64,000 nt of DNA from contig CAUJET010000039.1 in the NCBI GenBank assembly GCA_963169665.1, positions 54,655 through 118,654 of the forward strand, in the 5' to 3' direction. The DNA is from Actinomycetota bacterium. Its GTDB lineage: Bacteria; Actinomycetota; Acidimicrobiia; Acidimicrobiales; Ilumatobacteraceae. Every line of letters starts with the position of its first letter. Position 1 is the first letter of the stretch. The notes under the pieces were generated by a model. That model was not told the DNA's origin. It was given only the letters and a program-made list of their open reading frames with translations, and ran no database searches. The position numbers and the translations under genes are program-made. Below, in pieces: positions 46,601 to 56,197 of this stretch.

Positions 46601-46909
46601 GCTGAGCCAGTACGGCGCCGCCACCAGCGTGCAGTGCGGGCACGGGCGCGCCTGGTGCACGAGATGTGCGGGCGAGACGAGGCCGTGCACGTCGGCGACG
46701 TACTCGAACATCATCGGATCGTCGCACGGCGTGCCGAGGTAGGTCTCGACCAACTCGATGAGGCCGCCGTTCTCGGGGCAGTCGATGCGCGTGTGGGCGA
46801 CCTCGGGGTGGTCGACGTCGAAGAACACGTGGTGCACGGCGGGCGTCGCGGCGGGGCGGTCGGCCGACCGGGTCGAACGGGCGTGGGCGGAGCGGAAGGT
46901 GAGAGCCAT
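46592..46909 (-). CDS. hypothetical protein with C-terminal CPHC motif
   Basis: VHHVFFDVDHPEVAHTRIDCPENGGLIELVETYLGTPCDDPMMFEYV...CPHCTLVAAPYW. Confidence 0.6.
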   Translation of the reverse strand: MALTFRSAHARSTRSADRPAATPAVHHVFFDVDHPEVAHTRIDCPENGGLIELVETYLGTPCDDPMMFEYVADVHGLVSPAHLVHQARPCPHCTLVAAPYWLSAA

Positions 46910-46992
46910 GCCCGCATCATGCGATGGGGGTGTGACACCGAACATCGCCGCCGAGGACGGCGCCCTCGGGGACCGGGCCCAGGGCCCGGGGG

Positions 46993-48177
46993 TCAGGCCC
47001 CCGGACCGAGGATCACGGTGCCGTTGTGGCCACCGAAGCCGAAGTTGTTCGACATCACCGGACCGGGCTCCCACGCACGGGGTGCCCCGGTGACCAGATC
47101 GATCGCGACCTCGTCGAGCACGTCGTTGGTGTTCGCCGTGGCAGGGATCAGGCGGTGCTGCATCGACAGCAGTGCCGCGATCGCCTCGAGTGCGCCGGCG
47201 GCACCGAGTGCGTGCCCCGTGACGCCCTTGGTCGACGTCATGGGCGGCATCGCGTCGGCGAACACCGCGCCGACGGCCGCGGCCTCGGCCGCGTCGTTCA
47301 ACGGCGTGGACGTACCGTGCGCATTGATCTGCTTGATGTCGGCGGGGGAGAGGCCTGCGTCGGCGAGCGCGAGGTTCATGCAGCGCACCGCGCCGACGCC
47401 TCCCGGTGACGGGGCGGTGATGTGGTGGGCGTCGGCCGTGCTGCCGGCGCCGAGCACCTCGCCCACGATGTTCGCGCCGCGGGCGACCGCCGCGTTCCAC
47501 TCCTCGAGCACCAGCACGCCGGCGCCCTCACCCATGACGAAGCCGTCGCGCTTGGTGTCGAAGGGCATGCTGACGCCCGTGGACGACAGCGCCGTCATGT
47601 TCGCGAAGCCGGCCACGCCGGTGAGGGTGATGCAGGCCTCGGACCCTCCGGTCACCATCGCGTCGCACATGCCCCAGGCGATGAGGCGGGCGGCGTAGCC
47701 GATGGCGTGGGTGGATGCTGCGCAGGCGGTCACGATGGTCTCGTTCGGGCCCTGCAGCCCGTAGCGCATCGAGATCGACGCGCCCGAGGCGTTGGCCATG
47801 AGCATCGGGATGAGGAATGGCGACACGCGGCGGTCACCCTTCTCCAGACGGATCTGCACCTGCTCCTCGAGCGTGTGCAGTCCACCGATGCCCGAGGCGA
47901 AGATCGTGCCGAAACGGGTGGGATCGACGTCGGGTCGCCCGGCGTGCTCGAACGCCTCGGCAGCCGCCGCGACGGCGAACTGCTCGACACGGTCGGCGCG
48001 GCGGGCTTCCTTCGGGTTCTCGAACCAGGGGAGCGGATCCCAGTCGGCGATCGACGTGGTGCGGCCGTCGGTGAGGCCGGGGCCGAGCAGGCCCTCCCAG
48101 AAGGCCTGCTTGCCGTTGCCGCACGGGGCCACCACGCCGTAGCCGGTGATGGCCACCCGGCGGGCGCGGCCCTCCAT
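46993..48177 (-). CDS. fabF: beta-ketoacyl-ACP synthase II
   Basis: VAITGYGVVAPCGNG, VTACAASTHAIGYAARLI, NAHGTSTPLNDAAE, GHALGAAGALEAI. Confidence 0.94.
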   Translation of the reverse strand: MEGRARRVAITGYGVVAPCGNGKQAFWEGLLGPGLTDGRTTSIADWDPLPWFENPKEARRADRVEQFAVAAAAEAFEHAGRPDVDPTRFGTIFASGIGGLHTLEEQVQIRLEKGDRRVSPFLIPMLMANASGASISMRYGLQGPNETIVTACAASTHAIGYAARLIAWGMCDAMVTGGSEACITLTGVAGFANMTALSSTGVSMPFDTKRDGFVMGEGAGVLVLEEWNAAVARGANIVGEVLGAGSTADAHHITAPSPGGVGAVRCMNLALADAGLSPADIKQINAHGTSTPLNDAAEAAAVGAVFADAMPPMTSTKGVTGHALGAAGALEAIAALLSMQHRLIPATANTNDVLDEVAIDLVTGAPRAWEPGPVMSNNFGFGGHNGTVILGPGA

Positions 48178-48413
48178 CAGAGCTTGCCGACGACCAAGTC
48201 GAACGCCTGGCCGACGGTCTCGACGCCTTCGAGGTCCTCTTCGGGCACCTCGACGCCGAACTCCTCCTCGAGCGCCATGATCAGCTCGACCAGGTCGAGG
48301 CTGTCGGCGTCGAGATCGTCGCCGAACTTCGCCTCGGGCACGACGGCGGCCTCGTCGACGGAGAGCACCTCGACGGCGCACTTCTTGAAGCGGGCGAACA
48401 GTTCCTGATCCAC
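48177..48413 (-). CDS. acpP: acyl carrier protein
   Basis: [31 protein letters not shown]. Confidence 0.95.
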   Translation of the reverse strand: MDQELFARFKKCAVEVLSVDEAAVVPEAKFGDDLDADSLDLVELIMALEEEFGVEVPEEDLEGVETVGQAFDLVVGKL

Positions 48414-48468
48414 GGGATCTCCTTGCTGAGTCGTCCCGAACGGGGACGACGGTGGTGGTGAATGGAGG

Positions 48469-49173
48469 TTAGTGGCCCATCCCCAGACCGCCATCGACAG
48501 GGATGACGGCACCGGTGATGTAGCCCGCATCGGCGGAGGCGAGGAACGCCACCACCCCTGCGATCTCGTCGGGCGTGGCCATACGTCCGAGCGGCACGGC
48601 CGCGGTGAGCTCGGCGAGACGCTTCTCGCCGAGCGCAGCGGTCATGTCGGTCTCGACGGGACCGGGAGCGACGACGTTGACGGTGATGCTGCGCGAGCCG
48701 AGCTCGCGTGCCAGCGATCGGGCGAGGCCGACGAGGCCCGCCTTGGACGCCGCGTAGTTCGCCTGGCCGGCTGACCCCAGCAGGCCCACGACGGAGGACA
48801 TGAGCACGATGCGGCCGGAGCGAGCGCGGAGCATGCCCTGCGCAGCGCGCTTGCACACTCGGTAGGCACCGGTGAGGTTGGCGTCGACGACGGAGGTGAA
48901 CTGCTCCTCGCCCATGCGCAGGAGTAGGCCGTCCTTGGTGATGCCGGCGTTGGAGACGAGCACCTCGACCGGTCCGAACTTCTCCTCGACGGTCTTGAAA
49001 GCAGCGTCGACGCTCTCGGCCGACGTGACGTCGCACGGCACGCCGAAGAGGCCGTCGGGCGGCGGGGAGGAGTTGTAGGTGACGGCGACGTCGTCGCCGA
49101 GCTCGGCGAAGCGGCGCGCGCACGCCAATCCGATGCCACGGGCGCCGCCCGTGACCAGCACGGTCCTGCTCAC
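48469..49173 (-). CDS. fabG: 3-oxoacyl-ACP reductase
   Basis: [60 protein letters not shown]. Confidence 0.93.
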   Translation of the reverse strand: MSRTVLVTGGARGIGLACARRFAELGDDVAVTYNSSPPPDGLFGVPCDVTSAESVDAAFKTVEEKFGPVEVLVSNAGITKDGLLLRMGEEQFTSVVDANLTGAYRVCKRAAQGMLRARSGRIVLMSSVVGLLGSAGQANYAASKAGLVGLARSLARELGSRSITVNVVAPGPVETDMTAALGEKRLAELTAAVPLGRMATPDEIAGVVAFLASADAGYITGAVIPVDGGLGMGH

Positions 49174-50120
49174 GCACCACCCCAACGGAGCACGGCGCTC
49201 GCTGCCGTCATCCCGGCGCCGAATCCGACCAGGAGCACCAGGTCGCCCGGCTGGACGCGACCGGCATCGAGACCGTCGGCGAGGGCGAGCGGGATGGACG
49301 CCGACGACGTGTTGCCGGTGCGGTCGAGCACGATCGCGCACTTGTCCATCGGGATCCCCAGTCGCTGGCACGACGCCTCGATGATGCGGATGTTGGCCTG
49401 GTGGGGCACGACCATGGTGATCTGATCAGCCGTGACGCCGGCTGCGGCCATCGACTTGGTGGCGGAGTCGACCATGATGCGCACCGCGCGACGGAAGACC
49501 TCCTTGCCCTCCATCTGGATGTAGCCGCCGACCTCGCTGTAGAGGAACCGTTCGGCGTTGCCGTCGGCGTCGAGGTCCCAACCGAGCAGCTGACCCGGGC
49601 CGTCGCACGCCTCGAGCACCACGGCGCCCGACCCGTCGGCGAACAGGATCGCGGTGTTGCGATCGGTCCAGTCGGTGATTCGGGCGAGGCTGTCGGTGCC
49701 GATGCAGAGGATCTTCTTCGCTCCCATCGAGATCAGGCCGTGGGCGGTGACGAGGCCGTACATGAAGCCGGAGCAGGCGGCGTTCACGTCGAACGCGCCG
49801 CACTTCAGACCCAGCAACGCTGCGACACCGGGTGCGCTCGCGGGCACCGTGCGGTCGGGCGTCGTGGTCGCGAGGATCAACGTGTCGATCTCGGCGGGAT
49901 CGACGCCGGACATCTCGATGGCCTTGCGGCCGGACTCGACCGACAGATCGGTGGTGGTGCCACCCACGTGACGCTGGTGGATGCCGGTGCGCTCGACGAT
50001 CCAGTCGTGGTCGGTCTCGAACATGCCCTCGAGATCGTGGTTGGTGAGGATCTTCGGCGGGAGGGCGGTGCCCCAACCGGTGATGACGGCGCCGCGGACG
50101 CCCTGCGGAACGGCCGGCAC
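49170..50120 (-). CDS. fabH: beta-ketoacyl-ACP synthase III
   Basis: VNAACSGFMYGLVTA, VPHQANIRIIEA, RTGNTSSASIPLAL. Confidence 0.94.
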   Translation of the reverse strand: MPAVPQGVRGAVITGWGTALPPKILTNHDLEGMFETDHDWIVERTGIHQRHVGGTTTDLSVESGRKAIEMSGVDPAEIDTLILATTTPDRTVPASAPGVAALLGLKCGAFDVNAACSGFMYGLVTAHGLISMGAKKILCIGTDSLARITDWTDRNTAILFADGSGAVVLEACDGPGQLLGWDLDADGNAERFLYSEVGGYIQMEGKEVFRRAVRIMVDSATKSMAAAGVTADQITMVVPHQANIRIIEASCQRLGIPMDKCAIVLDRTGNTSSASIPLALADGLDAGRVQPGDLVLLVGFGAGMTAASAVLRWGGA

Positions 50121-50121
50121 G

Positions 50122-51297
50122 TCAGGCCGTCCTCAGCCAGGCGATGGGCTGGCGTGGCGTGACACGTTCGCCCGAGACCGCGATGTAGCTCTGCAGGACG
50201 CCGGCGAAAGCCGAGCGGACCTCGGTGTCGCCGATGTGGCCGATGATCGTGCCGACGACGATGCGGGCGCCCTCGCCGAGGCCGGCGATCGGCTCGAACA
50301 CGCCGGCGCCCGGGCTGACGACGAGCCGCTCCGACGCGAACAGGTGCTCGCCCTCGTGGGCGGTGGCGGTGCGTGCCGGTGCGCTGCCCACGAAGTCGAG
50401 CAGCTTGTCGAGGTCGTCAGGGGTGGAGATCGCGATCGTGCGGGCGGCGTCGACGGTGCGCTTGGCCATGCCGGTGAGCACACCGCCGGGACCGAGTTCG
50501 ACGAAGTCGGTGACGCCGAGCGATGACAGTTCGAGGAGGCAGTGCTTCCAGCGGACCGGGCTGCTCAGCTGCGCCGACAGCAACGACGACCAGTCGGCGC
50601 CGAGATCGTGGGCGAGGGCATCGACGTTCGAGACGACGGGCACTTCGGTGTCACGTGGGTTGGCCTCGGCGATGGCCTTGCGGAGCCGGTCGCGTGCGGG
50701 CGCCATGAACGGTGTGTGGAACGCGCCCGACACCTGCAGTGGCATGACCTTCTTGGCGCCGAGCTCCTTGGCGTGCACGCTCGCCGCAGCGACGCCTTCT
50801 GGCGAACCGGCGATGACGACCTGCCCAGGAGCGTTGAAGTTGGCGACCCACACGTCGCTGTCGGCCCGACGGCAGGCGACCTCGACGAGATCGTCGTCGA
50901 GGCCGAGCACGGCGGCCATGGTGCCGGGGTTGTCGTGGCCGGCCTCGTGCATCGCATCCGCGCGTTCGCAGACGAGGCGGACGCCTTCGTCGAAGCCGAG
51001 GGCGCCGGTGGCGGTGAGTGCGGTGTACTCGCCGAGGCTGTGACCCGCACAGAAGCTGGGTTCCACGCCGAGACGCTCGACGGCGTCGAGGACGATCAGG
51101 CTGGAGACGAACGTGGTGAGCTGCGCGTTGCGGGTGTCCTTCAGCTCGTCGGCATCGGCGTCGAGGAGGAGGCGGGCCACGTCGCGGTCGGCCACGGCCG
51201 ACGCTTCGTCGACGAGCTCCCAGCTCTCGTGATCGGCCCACGGGCGACCCATGCCGGGCCGCTGTGAACCTTGCCCCGGAAACGTGAATGCAAGCAT
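50122..51297 (-). CDS. fabD: malonyl CoA-ACP transacylase with C-terminal lipoyl/biotinyl-like domain
   Basis: FTFPGQGSQRPGMG, GHSLGEYTAL, VSGAFHTPFM; C-terminal SPGAGVFEPIAG...GTIIGHIGDTEVRSAFAGVLQSYIAVSGERVTPRQPIAWLR. Confidence 0.92.
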   Translation of the reverse strand: MLAFTFPGQGSQRPGMGRPWADHESWELVDEASAVADRDVARLLLDADADELKDTRNAQLTTFVSSLIVLDAVERLGVEPSFCAGHSLGEYTALTATGALGFDEGVRLVCERADAMHEAGHDNPGTMAAVLGLDDDLVEVACRRADSDVWVANFNAPGQVVIAGSPEGVAAASVHAKELGAKKVMPLQVSGAFHTPFMAPARDRLRKAIAEANPRDTEVPVVSNVDALAHDLGADWSSLLSAQLSSPVRWKHCLLELSSLGVTDFVELGPGGVLTGMAKRTVDAARTIAISTPDDLDKLLDFVGSAPARTATAHEGEHLFASERLVVSPGAGVFEPIAGLGEGARIVVGTIIGHIGDTEVRSAFAGVLQSYIAVSGERVTPRQPIAWLRTA

Positions 51298-51350
51298 CGT
51301 CTTTCCACCCTAGACGGTGCGCGAGAGGGGCTCGGTACTACCCATCGGTA

Positions 51351-51369
51351 ACCCCGCGTCACGCGGGGT
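51351..51369. terminator. 8-bp hairpin between gpx and fabD
   Basis: ACCCCGCG-TCA-CGCGGGGT. Confidence 0.55.
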
Positions 51370-51453
51370 GCACCGCCGGACCCGGCCGCGAGGGCGGCAG
51401 CGGCCGGGTTCGGAACCGTTCGCAGGTGGATGACCGTTCGGTCGAGGGTCGGG

Positions 51454-51936
51454 TCAGGCGAGGGCGGCGTCGATCGCGGCGCGCAGTTCGGGTGCCTCGG
51501 GGGCGACCATGGGGCTGAACCGGGTGACCGTGCCGTCGGCGGCGATGAGGAACTTCTCGAAGTTCCAGCGGATGTCGCCGGTGTGGCCCTCGGCGTCGGC
51601 GGCCTGGGTGAGCTCCTGGTAGATCGGGTGGCGACCGTCGCCGTTCACCTCGATCTTCTCCATCATCGGGAACGAGACGCCGTAGGTGGTGGAGCAGAAC
51701 GTCTCGATCTCCTCGGCCGAACCGGGCTCCTGGCCGCCGAACTGGTTGCACGGGAAGCCGACGACGGCGAGGCCGGCGGAGCTCAGATCCTTCTGGAGCT
51801 GCTCGAGCCCGGTGTACTGCGGGGTGAGGCCGCACTTCGATGCGACGTTGACGGCGAGGATCGCCTTCGCACCAAGCGAGCCGAGCGTCGTCTCGTCGCC
51901 GCGCAGGGTGTGGATGGGGAGGTCGTGGATGCTCAT
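51454..51936 (-). CDS. glutathione peroxidase family protein (Cys type)
   Basis: NVASKCGLTPQYTGLEQLQ, GFPCNQFGGQEPGS, WNFEKFLIAADG. Confidence 0.93.
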   Translation of the reverse strand: MSIHDLPIHTLRGDETTLGSLGAKAILAVNVASKCGLTPQYTGLEQLQKDLSSAGLAVVGFPCNQFGGQEPGSAEEIETFCSTTYGVSFPMMEKIEVNGDGRHPIYQELTQAADAEGHTGDIRWNFEKFLIAADGTVTRFSPMVAPEAPELRAAIDAALA

Positions 51937-52012
51937 GGGCCGAGTCTCGCACGTGGGCCGCCGACGGGCGGCCGGACCGAGGATCGCGACGGCTAGCCTG
52001 TCGCCGTCACTC

Positions 52013-52095
52013 GCCCGAGTGGCGGAATGGCAGACGCGACGGACTCAAAATCCGTTGTCCGAAAGGGCGTGTGGGTTCGAGTCCCACCTCGGGCA
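52013..52095 (+). tRNA. tRNA-Leu(CAA)
   Basis: Acceptor GCCCGAG/CTCGGGC, anticodon stem CGGA-ctCAAaa-TCCG, long variable arm, T arm GTGGGTTCGAGTCCCAC. Confidence 0.93.
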
Positions 52096-52206
52096 CCGAA
52101 CCAGTTCTCCCGACGGACGTCCGCCGGGCACCTCGACCGGCTCTGGTCATCGGGATTCTCCGGACGACGTAATCTGCGGCCCTGCCCGCAGGAGGAGTCA
52201 GTTCTC

Positions 52207-52602
52207 ATGACCACGATCGTCATCGGCGTCACCAACCACTCGAGTGCGCTCGCTGCCTGCAACCGGGCGTTCGAACTCGCCCGGCCAGGTGACCAGATCC
52301 ACCTCGTGTTCGCCGTGGGTGGGCGCGGCGCGGAGGCAGACACGGCCGAGCGTCACGCCGACGGCCTGCTCGAGACGCTGCAGCTGTCGTCGAAGCGCCC
52401 AGTGTCGGTGCACACGGTCCGTGACGAACCGCACCAGGCGATCCTCGACGTGGCGGCACGAACCAAGGCCGACCTCATCGTGATCGGCAACCGGGGCATG
52501 GTCCGCAACGGTCGCTTCACGAAGGCCGCGCCGGCACGGGTGCTGCGTGGCGCGACCTGCTCGGTGCTCGTCGTCGACACGAGCGACACTGCGCCTGCCT
52601 GA
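52207..52602 (+). CDS. UspA-like universal stress protein
   Basis: IVIGVTNHSSALAACNRAFELA, ADLIVIGNRGMVRNGRF, VLRGATCSVLVVDT. Confidence 0.85.
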   Translation: MTTIVIGVTNHSSALAACNRAFELARPGDQIHLVFAVGGRGAEADTAERHADGLLETLQLSSKRPVSVHTVRDEPHQAILDVAARTKADLIVIGNRGMVRNGRFTKAAPARVLRGATCSVLVVDTSDTAPA

Positions 52603-52650
52603 ACCCGTCACGCAGGTCGACCGGTTGGCGGTCGATCCCTCAGACGTCGT

Positions 52651-52872
52651 TCAACCCTGCGCCTTCACGTACGCCACGATCGCGTTGGCGTGACCGTGGC
52701 CGAGGCCGTGCTCGCTCTTCAACCAGCCGACGGTCTGCATGTGCTGTTCGGTGCCGTGGGTGCGCACCAGGTCGAGCCAGTGCTCGATGGGCTGACCGTA
52801 GGTCTTCTCGATCGAGGGGAAGTACGAGGCCGGGCCCTTGACCTTGGCCGGTCCGGTGCTGTCGTTGCTCAT
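52651..52872 (-). CDS. DUF4287-like protein
   Basis: YFPSIEKTYGQPIEHWLDLVRTHG...VGWLKSEHGLGHGHANAIVAYVKAQG. Confidence 0.8.
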   Translation of the reverse strand: MSNDSTGPAKVKGPASYFPSIEKTYGQPIEHWLDLVRTHGTEQHMQTVGWLKSEHGLGHGHANAIVAYVKAQG

Positions 52873-52997
52873 GGTCGTTCCTCGTGTCACGGGCGGGTTC
52901 GGCGGATCGCACCTCGGACGAGCCATCGGTGTCGGAATCATCGCAGAACCGACGTGCGCCACAGTGGTGCCGCGCCCGGCTCGGTATGGTCCCGGCC

Positions 52998-53642
52998 ATG
53001 AAGCGCAGGGAGAAGGCGGACCGGATCGGTGAGATCCTCGACGAGCTCTACCCGGAGACCCCGATCCCGCTCGACCACACCGATCCGTACACCCTGCTGG
53101 TCGCAGTCGCCCTGTCTGCCCAGACCACCGACAAGAAGGTCAACCAGGTCACGCCGGCGCTGTTCGCCGTGGCCGACACCCCCGAGAAGATGGCTGCCCT
53201 CGGCCCCGAGCGGATCCTGTCGATCATCCGCGAGGTGGGGCTCGCGCCCACCAAGGCCAAGAACCTGTGGACCGCGGCGAACCAGATCGTCGACGCGGGC
53301 GGCGAGGTGATCCCCGACTGGACATTCCTCGAATCGCTCGCCGGTGTCGGCCACAAGACCGCGAGCGTGGTCATGTCGCAGGCGTTCGGCGTGCCGGCCT
53401 TCGCGGTCGACACCCACATCCACCGGCTCGCGGCGCGGTGGGGTCTCTCGAACGGCACGACGGTCGAGCGCACCGAACGCGACCTCAAGGCCGTGTTCCC
53501 GGCCTCCACCTGGAACGCGCGTCACCTGCAGATCATCTTCTTCGGACGCGAGTACTGCCCGGCGCTGCGTCACGACCTCACCATGTGTCCGATCTGCGGG
53601 TGGGCGGCGACGCTGAAGCGCATCCGCGCCGAAACCCGCTGA
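52998..53642 (+). CDS. nth: endonuclease III with atypical Cys motif
   Basis: LESLAGVGHKTASVV, AFAVDTHIHRLAARWG; C-x9-C-x2-C tail. Confidence 0.9.
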   Translation: MKRREKADRIGEILDELYPETPIPLDHTDPYTLLVAVALSAQTTDKKVNQVTPALFAVADTPEKMAALGPERILSIIREVGLAPTKAKNLWTAANQIVDAGGEVIPDWTFLESLAGVGHKTASVVMSQAFGVPAFAVDTHIHRLAARWGLSNGTTVERTERDLKAVFPASTWNARHLQIIFFGREYCPALRHDLTMCPICGWAATLKRIRAETR

Positions 53643-53765
53643 CCCACCCGCAGCCCGGCAGCCCAGGAGCGTCGGTCGCGACCGATGGTCCGGGACGAGC
53701 GAAGTTCATCCGAGATTCTCGCGTCCGACGCGCCGCCGACGTGGTGCGGCACCATCATCGATCCC

Positions 53766-54713
53766 ATGGCAGGCGCTCGCACCGGACCGATTCGTCGCCG
53801 GCGGCCAGCCGCGCTGGCGTTGTCGGTCGCGCTCGCGACCGCATGCACGCCGGGTGCGCCCGATGTCGAGCAGGTGTCGCCCGTGGCGACCATCGATCCC
53901 ACCGGGAACGTGTCGGCGCCGACGACCGGCTCGGCGATCGAGCCGATGGATGGGGGAGTACCGGTGGCGGGGCCGAGGGGCGTGACCGAACCGATCATCC
54001 CCGCGCTGCCGCCGATGACGTCCATCGCGACGCCGGAGGTCGACGACGCCGATGCCAGTCGAGTGCTGCTCGTCGGCGATTCGACGATGCTCACGATCCG
54101 ACGGTACGGCGCGCTGGGCGCGCTGCGCGGCTTCGACGTCACCTACGAGGCGGCGTCGTGCCGCACGCTCGCGGTGCCGTCGTGCGGTCCCGAGCCCAGG
54201 CCGACGAACGCGCTCGAGGTGATCACCACCGCGAGCGGCCCGTTCGACGTGGTGGTGGTGATGGCGGGGTACGACGAGTGGTGGACGTCGTTCCCGTCGA
54301 GCTTCGACGCCGTGGTCGACGCGGCACGCTCGCAGGGCGCCGAACACATCGTGTGGCTCACGTTCCGGGAGGGTGTCGGCTACACGGCGCCCGACGGCTC
54401 GACCGCGAACGAGGCGTTCGTGAAGAACAACGAGACGCTCCGGACGAAGGTCGCGAGCGGCGCCGTTCCAGATGTGATGCTCGCGGACTGGTTCGCGTAC
54501 ACCACCCCGCCCGGCGACTGGTTGGCGCTCGACGGCATCCACATCACCGAGCCCGGTGCGTTCGGTCTCGCCGACTACCTCTCGCGAATCGTCGCTCACC
54601 TCGACGGCAGACCGTGCCCCGTCCCGCTCGACATCGGGTTGCCGGCCGGGTCGCCGTGCCCGCACCCCGACACGCATGCCCGGCCCGCCGACATCGGTGC
54701 CTTGTACGGGTAG
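53766..54713 (+). CDS. SGNH-hydrolase-like lipoprotein
   Basis: VALATACTPG lipobox; VLLVGDSTMLTI block I; DGIHITEPGAFGLADYL block V. Confidence 0.8.
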   Translation: MAGARTGPIRRRRPAALALSVALATACTPGAPDVEQVSPVATIDPTGNVSAPTTGSAIEPMDGGVPVAGPRGVTEPIIPALPPMTSIATPEVDDADASRVLLVGDSTMLTIRRYGALGALRGFDVTYEAASCRTLAVPSCGPEPRPTNALEVITTASGPFDVVVVMAGYDEWWTSFPSSFDAVVDAARSQGAEHIVWLTFREGVGYTAPDGSTANEAFVKNNETLRTKVASGAVPDVMLADWFAYTTPPGDWLALDGIHITEPGAFGLADYLSRIVAHLDGRPCPVPLDIGLPAGSPCPHPDTHARPADIGALYG

Positions 54714-54715
54714 AC

Positions 54716-54754
54716 GCGGCACGGCCCCCACCACTCGGGTGGAGGCCGCGCCGC
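54716..54754. terminator. long stem-loop directly after the SGNH gene stop, between convergent genes
   Basis: GCGGC a CGGCC c CCACC-actcg-GGTGG a GGCCG c GCCGC (15 of 17 positions paired). Confidence 0.8.
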
Positions 54755-54810
54755 CCAGCAGGTGGGGAGGGACCGGGATGTGGCCTGCGGGAGGTGGGAA
54801 CCGGGGCGGA

Positions 54811-55257
54811 TCAGGCGGCGGCCGTCGCCTCGATCGCCTCGGGAGCCGTGGGCCGCTGGCCGACCTGGATCTTGCGCGGCTTCGCTCGTTCGGCCACGGG
54901 GATGCGGATGGTGAGCACCCCGTCGTGGAGGTCGGCCTCGAGGTGCTCGAGATCGAGCCCGTCGCCGAGTTGGACCTGTCGGCGGAAGGTGCCGGCGCGG
55001 CGCTCGGCGACGTAGGACTGATCGCCGTCCTGGCGTTGCCAGGTGCGCTCGGCCGCGACCGTGAGGACGTTGCGCTCGACGGTGATGTCGAGGTTCTCCG
55101 TCTTCACGCCCGGCAGATCGAAGTACACCCAGACGTCGGTGCCGCGCCGGAAGGCGTCCATCGGCATCGCTGCCGTGTGCTGCCCGTCGATCGGGCGGCC
55201 GAACGGACGACCGAAGAGGGCCTCGAACTCGCGGATCGGATCGTGCTGAATCGACAT
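54811..55257 (-). CDS. Hsp20/alpha-crystallin small heat-shock protein
   Basis: VWVYFDLPGVKTENLDITVERNVLTVAAER...LEHLEADLHDGVLTIRIPVAERAKPRKIQV. Confidence 0.93.
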   Translation of the reverse strand: MSIQHDPIREFEALFGRPFGRPIDGQHTAAMPMDAFRRGTDVWVYFDLPGVKTENLDITVERNVLTVAAERTWQRQDGDQSYVAERRAGTFRRQVQLGDGLDLEHLEADLHDGVLTIRIPVAERAKPRKIQVGQRPTAPEAIEATAAA

Positions 55258-55322
55258 GGGAATCACCTCGTGTGATGGAGATGGATCTGATCGGTGGCGC
55301 CGTCGGGAGGTGACGGCACTGC

Positions 55323-55355
55323 ACATAATCTACTCGATTATGTTGAGTGTCAAGT
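55323..55355 (-). promoter_or_regulatory. hsp20 promoter with overlapping inverted repeat
   Basis: Minus strand TTGACA-N17-GATTAT; IR ACATAAT-CTACTCG-ATTATGT at 55323-55343. Confidence 0.6.
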
Positions 55356-55378
55356 GTCGGATGTGTCACACTGGCGCC

Positions 55379-56197
55379 GTGATCACCGACCCCGATCCGT
55401 CCGTCGCCGATCCGTCTGTTCCGTCCGTCGCCGGCATGCAGCATCGGATCGAGCAGTGGCTCGCCGGGATCACGTCGATCAACACCCGGCAGGCGTACCG
55501 GCGTGATCTCGAGGTGTTCGTGGGCTGGCTCGGCGACACCGGGGTGGCCTCGCGTGGCGTGACCGGCGCCGATGTCGACGCCTTCCGGATCGCCTGTGAG
55601 GCGGCGGGTTCGAGCGCGGCGACGGTCCGCCGGCGCCTCGCCGCGGTGTCGTCGTTCTACCGATCTCTCGGCGGTGGTGCCGGGGCGAACCCGGTCGGTT
55701 CGATCGAGCGACCGCGACGCGACTCGGACGGCGGCGTGCCCGACGACGTGCTCGACCGGGCGTCGATCGTCGCGCTGTGGGGCGCGGCCAACGACACGGG
55801 CGGCAAGGCGGCCGTGCTGGTGTCGCTGCTGTTGTTCGACGGGTTCACGACGCCGCGGATGCTGCGTCTCGACGTCGCCGACCTCGAGCTCGGCAGGGCA
55901 CCGATGACGATCGCAGACGACGGCGTCCGCATCACCGTCGATCCCCGAACGGCGCTCGCGGTGCGCAGCTACCTCGGCCAGCGGCGCAATGGGCCGTTGC
56001 TCCTCGGCGACCGCACGGTGGGGGCGCCCGAGCGGCTCACGCGCTTCGGCGTCGACTATCTCGTGAAGCAGGTGGGTCGGCGGGCCGGCCTCGAGTCGGG
56101 GCTCACGGTCACGACGGTGCGGCGGAGCGTCGCCCGTGCGGCTGCGTCAGCCGGCGAGGCCGCGCAGCACGACGTCGAGCATCGCGTCGATCGCTGA
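55379..56197 (+). pseudogene. truncated/degenerate tyrosine recombinase
   Basis: N-terminal core-binding WLAGITSINTRQAYRRDLEVFVGWLG, catalytic-like LLLFDGFTTPRMLRLDVADLEL...VTTVRRSVARAA; ends before the Tyr region. Confidence 0.6.
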
